Part shown: positions 34,606 through 37,160 of the stretch, in pieces
How the letters are laid out: every line of letters begins with the position of its first letter
How positions within the stretch are numbered: position 1 is the first letter of the stretch
Made by a program: the position numbers and the translations under genes
Assembly (NCBI GenBank): GCA_938002085.1
Contig: CALLAT010000170.1
Span: 1 to 37,160 of the forward strand
Origin: an uncultured Pseudanabaenaceae cyanobacterium
GTDB taxonomy: Bacteria; Cyanobacteriota; Cyanobacteriia; PCC-9006; JAAUQQ01
Reading direction: 5' to 3'
DNA length: 37,160 nucleotides
The notes under the pieces: model-generated
Database searches by the model: none
Told to the model about the DNA's origin: nothing
What the model saw: the letters and a program-made list of their open reading frames with translations, nothing else

Positions 34606-34679
34606 GGTAAACGAGCAAAATTCAACGGTAGGGACATGGCATTGCCATGTCCAGCAACAAACATCAGGCGCAATTCAAA

Positions 34680-35738
34680 TCATTCAACAGCCGAATCCCG
34701 ACGCACCACCCCTAGCCCTGGTAAATCCCTAGGCACCAGCCGACAATCCTCCAACTGCGCCCCCGCAAACGGATCATCCTTCAAATTCAAATGACTATCC
34801 AAATCTAGATAATCCGCCAACGGGGCCAACTGAGCCCCGGCGCTATTGAGCAAAACACTATCGGAATAGCAACCAAACATCACCTGAAGCCCGCAGGCCT
34901 TCGCCGTCTCCACCATGCGCCGCGCCTCCGTCAGCCCGCCACACTTCATCAGCTTGATATTGATGCCGTTGACTTTATCCGCCAGCTTGGGAATATCCGT
35001 CAGGCTCCAGCAGCTCTCATCGGCAAAAATCGGCAGCGTCCCCCGGGCCTTCAGCTCGCCCATCAGCTCCTCCTCACCCTCCGCCAGGGGCTGCTCCACA
35101 TATTCCACGCCCCGCTCCCGCAGCCAGCCAATCATGGCGATCGCATCTGCTAAGTTCCAGCCCCCATTGGCATCGACGTAAATGCGAGCTTCTGGCGGGG
35201 CAACATCCTCCACCGCGCTAAACATGGCCTGATCCGCCACGATGCCCTCGGGGCTGCCCAGCTTAATCTTGATGACTTCCACAGCCACCGTCTCCTGCCA
35301 GGCCCGCAGCCGCTCTTGGGCTGCCTCGGGGCTGCTAATGCCGATGGTGACGGAGACGGGGGGGATGCGATCGCAATCCAGTCCCCACAGCTTCCACAGG
35401 GGCACCCCCAGCTTTTTTCCCATCCAGTCATGGAGAGCCAAGTCAATGGCAGTTCTGGCCCCGGAGGGCAATTGCTCGGACCGCATCAGTTGTTCAATCT
35501 GCTGATGGTCCCAGGGACTGCAATGGCTGAGCTTAGGGGTGATCGCCTCAATCTGTCGCTTCAGCTGGGCCGCCTCCTGGCGCTTGCCCCCAGTCGAGAA
35601 GGACGAAGCCTCCCCCCAGCCCTCAACCCCGTCATGGCTCAGCCGTAGCCAAAGGTTCTCGCTCTGGGCCCGCGTTCCCCGACTAATGCGCAGGGCATAG
35701 CGCTTGTGCACCGTAAATAAGCTGGTTTCAACTTTCAT
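34680..35738 (-). CDS. dgcA: Enolase-superfamily dipeptide epimerase, DgcA-like
   Basis: The 352-residue protein has the muconate-lactonizing-enzyme fold. The catalytic lysines are in VIKIKLG (K157, K159), metal ligands are D189 (YVDANGG), E215 (VEQP) and D240 (FADES), and the second catalytic lysine is K262 (INIKLMKCGG). The close match is to L-Ala-D/L-Glu epimerases (YcjG/YkfB group). Alternatives are dipeptide epimerase in peptidoglycan recycling and N-acetyl-D-glutamate racemase as in DgcA. The DUF1611 gene directly downstream favours the second, but does not prove it. I start at MKVETSLFTVHKRYALRIS (35738); the upstream ATG at 35765 adds nine residues with no family match. It is divergent from por. 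Confidence 0.88.
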   Translation of the reverse strand: MKVETSLFTVHKRYALRISRGTRAQSENLWLRLSHDGVEGWGEASSFSTGGKRQEAAQLKRQIEAITPKLSHCSPWDHQQIEQLMRSEQLPSGARTAIDLALHDWMGKKLGVPLWKLWGLDCDRIPPVSVTIGISSPEAAQERLRAWQETVAVEVIKIKLGSPEGIVADQAMFSAVEDVAPPEARIYVDANGGWNLADAIAMIGWLRERGVEYVEQPLAEGEEELMGELKARGTLPIFADESCWSLTDIPKLADKVNGINIKLMKCGGLTEARRMVETAKACGLQVMFGCYSDSVLLNSAGAQLAPLADYLDLDSHLNLKDDPFAGAQLEDCRLVPRDLPGLGVVRRDSAVE

Positions 35739-35820
35739 GCTCAACCGTGGGAGGCCATTGTCCACGCTACAAGATCTTGCGCAGTCAGCAGCGAAGGCTC
35801 AGTGCTGGTATAGGATTTTG

Positions 35821-35849
35821 GAAATCGGCTTAAGAATTAGCCCGATTTC
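35821..35849. promoter_or_regulatory. Hairpin in the por upstream region
   Basis: GAAATCGGCT (35821-35830) pairs with AGCCCGATTTC (35839-35849) with one bulged base and an 8-nt loop, followed by TTTAAAT. It looks like an intrinsic terminator or attenuator about 100 bases before por. Alternatively it could belong to the end of an unannotated transcript. Confidence 0.45.
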
Positions 35850-35860
35850 TTTAAATCTAG

Positions 35861-36917
<1,057 letters not shown>

Positions 36918-37091
36918 GCAACCACCCGCGTGGCATGGCTTAGAGAAGCCATAACCTCCGAGAAACGGATATTTCAAGCCTGGGTCGGATATTTCATCCA
37001 AAATGGTGAGGCACTCTAGGACCTAGGCTTGTTATGCTATAAATGAAGACTGTGTTTAGTTTCGCACTGGCGTAACAAAAAAGGAGCGTTC
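36918..37091. promoter_or_regulatory. Intergenic region upstream of rpsU
   Basis: Features visible here are a weak stem ATGGCTT/AAGCCAT (36935-36952) after por, a direct repeat CGGATATTTCA at 36966 and 36986 (20 bp period), and a possible -10 box TATAAA at 37038-37043. AAGGAG (37081-37086) is a strong Shine-Dalgarno sequence five bases before the rpsU start. The -35 is not clear. Confidence 0.5.
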
Positions 37092-37160
37092 ATGGCCCAA
37101 GTAATCCTAGGCGAAGGCGAAGGCGTAGAGTCCGGCCTGCGTCGTTTCAAGCGTAAGGTT
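37092..37160 (+). CDS. rpsU: 30S ribosomal protein S21, N-terminal part
   Basis: The first 23 codons, starting MAQVILGEGEGVESGLRRF, match the beginning of ribosomal protein bS21 in cyanobacteria. The remainder lies outside the window. AAGGAG precedes the ATG at the ideal distance. The S21 protein sits at the mRNA exit region of the small subunit and helps translation initiation. No stop codon or frameshift is seen in the visible part. Confidence 0.92.
   Translation, partial: MAQVILGEGEGVESGLRRFKRKV

Overview
The window looks like a chromosomal segment of a cyanobacterium. The palindrome GCGATCGC (HIP1) recurs throughout, in genes and between them. Several genes belong to families that are cyanobacterial or typical of oxygenic phototrophs: light-dependent protochlorophyllide reductase, a cyAbrB regulator, an SmtB/SmtA zinc pair, hemi-manganese-exchanger-like UPF0016 proteins, and DUF4079, DUF4332 and DUF4359 proteins. 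I cannot name the genus. There is no prophage, CRISPR array or rRNA operon. Mobile-element traces are an insertion-sequence 3' end at position 1, a small MITE-like element near 5.8 kb, and perhaps two decayed element ends.

Layout, left to right. 0-1 kb: transposase 3' end and a Sir2-family deacylase. 1.1-7.6 kb: a cellulose region with cellulose synthase (minus strand), a DM13 protein, a DUF4079 membrane protein, a DUF4332 protein and a secreted family GH8 endoglucanase. 7.6-12.2 kb: a TPR protein, uvrB with an unusual lysine-rich insert, and an ArnT/PMT-like glycosyltransferase. 12.2-18.2 kb: a KefB-type K+/H+ antiporter, a membrane-anchored WD40 protein, a polytopic membrane protein and DAHP synthase. 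18.8-23.4 kb: a FecR-domain protein, then metal homeostasis: divergent smtB/smtA with two operator-like sites, a DUF362 protein, a YkgJ-type cysteine-cluster protein, and two adjacent single-motif UPF0016 proteins resembling the two halves of a manganese exchanger. 23.3-26.3 kb: a small membrane protein, a cyAbrB regulator with a histone-H1-like tail, and a 1.25 kb stretch with no credible gene. 26.3-33.2 kb: cobD/cbiB, pyrR, then minus-strand genes for an FAD-linked oxidase, an ABM-fold protein, a cytosine-deaminase-like amidohydrolase, a Ser/Thr kinase and a DUF4359 protein. 33.4-37.2 kb: tRNA-His, a DUF1611 plus enolase-superfamily epimerase pair (DgcN/DgcA-like), por, and the first 23 codons of rpsU.

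How the genes may work together. The synthase and endoglucanase form a plausible cellulose-extrusion pair. SmtB should repress smtA until zinc rises. The paired UPF0016 proteins probably form one Mn2+/Ca2+ exchanger. The epimerase and DUF1611 genes are likely co-transcribed and may recycle D-glutamate through N-acetylated intermediates.

Most worth checking: the cyAbrB histone-like tail, the 33-residue UvrB insert, the degenerate PilZ domain of the cellulose synthase, the cysteine-free SmtB paired with an 11-cysteine metallothionein, the DgcN/DgcA-like pair, the MITE-like element and the structured leader of por. I found no clear multi-gene system of an entirely unknown type.
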